The translations under genes were made by a program, and so were the position numbers. From contig JBGPZW010000177.1 in NCBI GenBank assembly GCA_041493955.1, forward strand, positions 1-6,581: a DNA stretch of 6,581 bases, given 5' to 3'. Within the stretch, counting starts at the first letter, position 1, and every line of letters starts with the position of its first letter. Under the pieces are notes generated by a model that had not been told where the DNA came from, did not search any database, and saw only the letters and a list, made by a program, of their open reading frames with translations. Origin of the DNA: QHYU01 sp041493955 (GTDB taxonomy: Bacteria; Acidobacteriota; Terriglobia; Acidiferrales; UBA7541). This document shows, one piece after another, positions 5,839 to 6,581 of this stretch.

Positions 5839-6581
5839 CTATGTCGGCATCTTCAAGAAGAAGTAGAGGCCCAGGAAACCGAAGATGGCGTCAGGGGCCC
5901 AGCCGGCCAGCAGCGGGGGAAGCAGACCGACCGCTCCCAGGGTCTCGAAGAGCCTCGAGGCCACGACGTAGACAAAGGCGATGGCCACGCCCAGGGCCAG
6001 CCCCCCGACGGCCCCGCGCGTTCCCACCAAGAAGGCGAAAGGAATGGCCAACAGGGTGATGATGGCAGCAATCAGGGGATAGGCCAGCTTTTCGTGCCAC
6101 TGGACGCTCAGCCGGGCCACGTCGAAGCCGGCCTGGTGCAACTCCTGGATGTACTGCTGGAGCTCGCGCCAGTTCATCTGGTAGGACTGAAGGACCTCGC
6201 GATTAAAGTAGCCGGGCGGTTCGTTGAGCTCGGTCAGGGCGGTGACCAGGAAGGGGACATATTGAGTGACAGTGGAGCCGTCGAAGTCGCGCACCCAACC
6301 GGATTCCAGGATCCAGGTCTTCTGGTTCTCTGCCCAGTGGGCGCGCGTGGCATAGATCCGCCGGCGAAGGCGGAAGCTGGCGGGGTCGAGCTCGAAGACG
6401 TTCAAGCCGCCGAAGAGCTTGTGTTCGGGGTCAAACAGATCGTAGTTGTAGACCTTCGAGTTTTCCCCGAAAATCCACTGGCGTCGCGGCTGAAAGAAGG
6501 TCTGCGCCGGGCGTCCCTTGATCTGGTTGCGCAGGGCGTCCTGGCGCTTGTTGGCGTAGGGCAGAAAGGTATCGTCGAGCA
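5839..6581 (-). CDS. LptF/LptG-family (YjgP/YjgQ) lipopolysaccharide export permease, C-terminal part
   Basis: This is an inner-membrane permease of the LptB2FG type, which uses ATP hydrolysis by LptB to extract lipopolysaccharide and pass it to the periplasmic bridge. The frame stays open to the right edge, so the N-terminus lies outside; 246 residues are visible, ending at TAG 5839-5841. The first part (NQIKGRPAQTFF, then QWIFGENSKVYNYDLFD, then FRLRRRIYATRAHW) matches the periplasmic beta-jellyroll. Three membrane segments follow at about visible residues 165-185 (YPLIAAIITLLAIPFAFLVG), 190-210 and 219-242 (VGLLPPLLAGWAPDAIFGFL). The Arg-Gly pair after the first segment and the LPP-LLAGWAP block are typical of the family C-terminus. 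TTG 6403-6405 is internal, since homology continues upstream of it. LptF and LptG cannot be separated reliably from this half, so no symbol is given; the C-terminus is somewhat LptG-like. A second lpt permease gene may lie just upstream, to the right. Confidence 0.92.
   Translation of the reverse strand, partial: LDDTFLPYANKRQDALRNQIKGRPAQTFFQPRRQWIFGENSKVYNYDLFDPEHKLFGGLNVFELDPASFRLRRRIYATRAHWAENQKTWILESGWVRDFDGSTVTQYVPFLVTALTELNEPPGYFNREVLQSYQMNWRELQQYIQELHQAGFDVARLSVQWHEKLAYPLIAAIITLLAIPFAFLVGTRGAVGGLALGVAIAFVYVVASRLFETLGAVGLLPPLLAGWAPDAIFGFLGLYFFLKMPT

Noticed and set aside
1..6581. tRNA or rRNA genes, CRISPR arrays, transposases, phage or toxin-antitoxin genes
   Set aside because: I looked on both strands and found no regular spaced repeats, tRNA T-arm signatures or recognisable mobile-element proteins.

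Overview
The window is high-GC bacterial chromosome (above 60% G+C by eye in the genes). It carries ordinary housekeeping genes and shows no phage, transposon, CRISPR or RNA-gene signature. The separate-subunit (alpha2beta2 type) glycyl-tRNA synthetase and the LptF/LptG-type permease indicate a Gram-negative, LPS-exporting bacterium. The gene style and the small Cys-containing hypothetical protein remind me of Acidobacteriota. That assignment is an inference from general familiarity, not from a search.

Layout. Positions 1-1113 (+) hold the C-terminal part of glyS, cut by the left edge. Positions 1114-1336 are a leader that contains a strong composite palindrome (1228-1272). Positions 1337-4042 (+) hold a complete ppdK (pyruvate phosphate dikinase), probably starting at a TTG codon. 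Only 8 bases later, 4051-4680 (+) holds a complete udk (uridine kinase), so ppdK and udk look co-transcribed. Positions 4681-4936 are a convergent intergenic gap. Positions 4937-5344 (-) encode a small unrecognised protein with a C-x4-C-x13-C-x2-H zinc-site-like motif. Directly upstream of it, in the same frame and separated by one TAG codon, is a possible small ORF (5360-5572, -). The rest of the gap up to 5838 holds only short inverted repeats. Positions 5839-6581 (-) hold the C-terminal part of an LptF/LptG-family permease, cut by the right edge.

How the genes relate. GlyS charges glycine tRNA, PPDK interconverts pyruvate and phosphoenolpyruvate, Udk salvages uridine to UMP, and the LptF/G permease extracts lipopolysaccharide from the inner membrane. 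Apart from the tight ppdK-udk spacing, nothing in the sequence shows a shared pathway. I found no convincing new biological system. The items most worth a second look are the ppdK-leader palindrome, the in-frame TAG between the two small minus-strand ORFs, and the zinc-site-like small protein.
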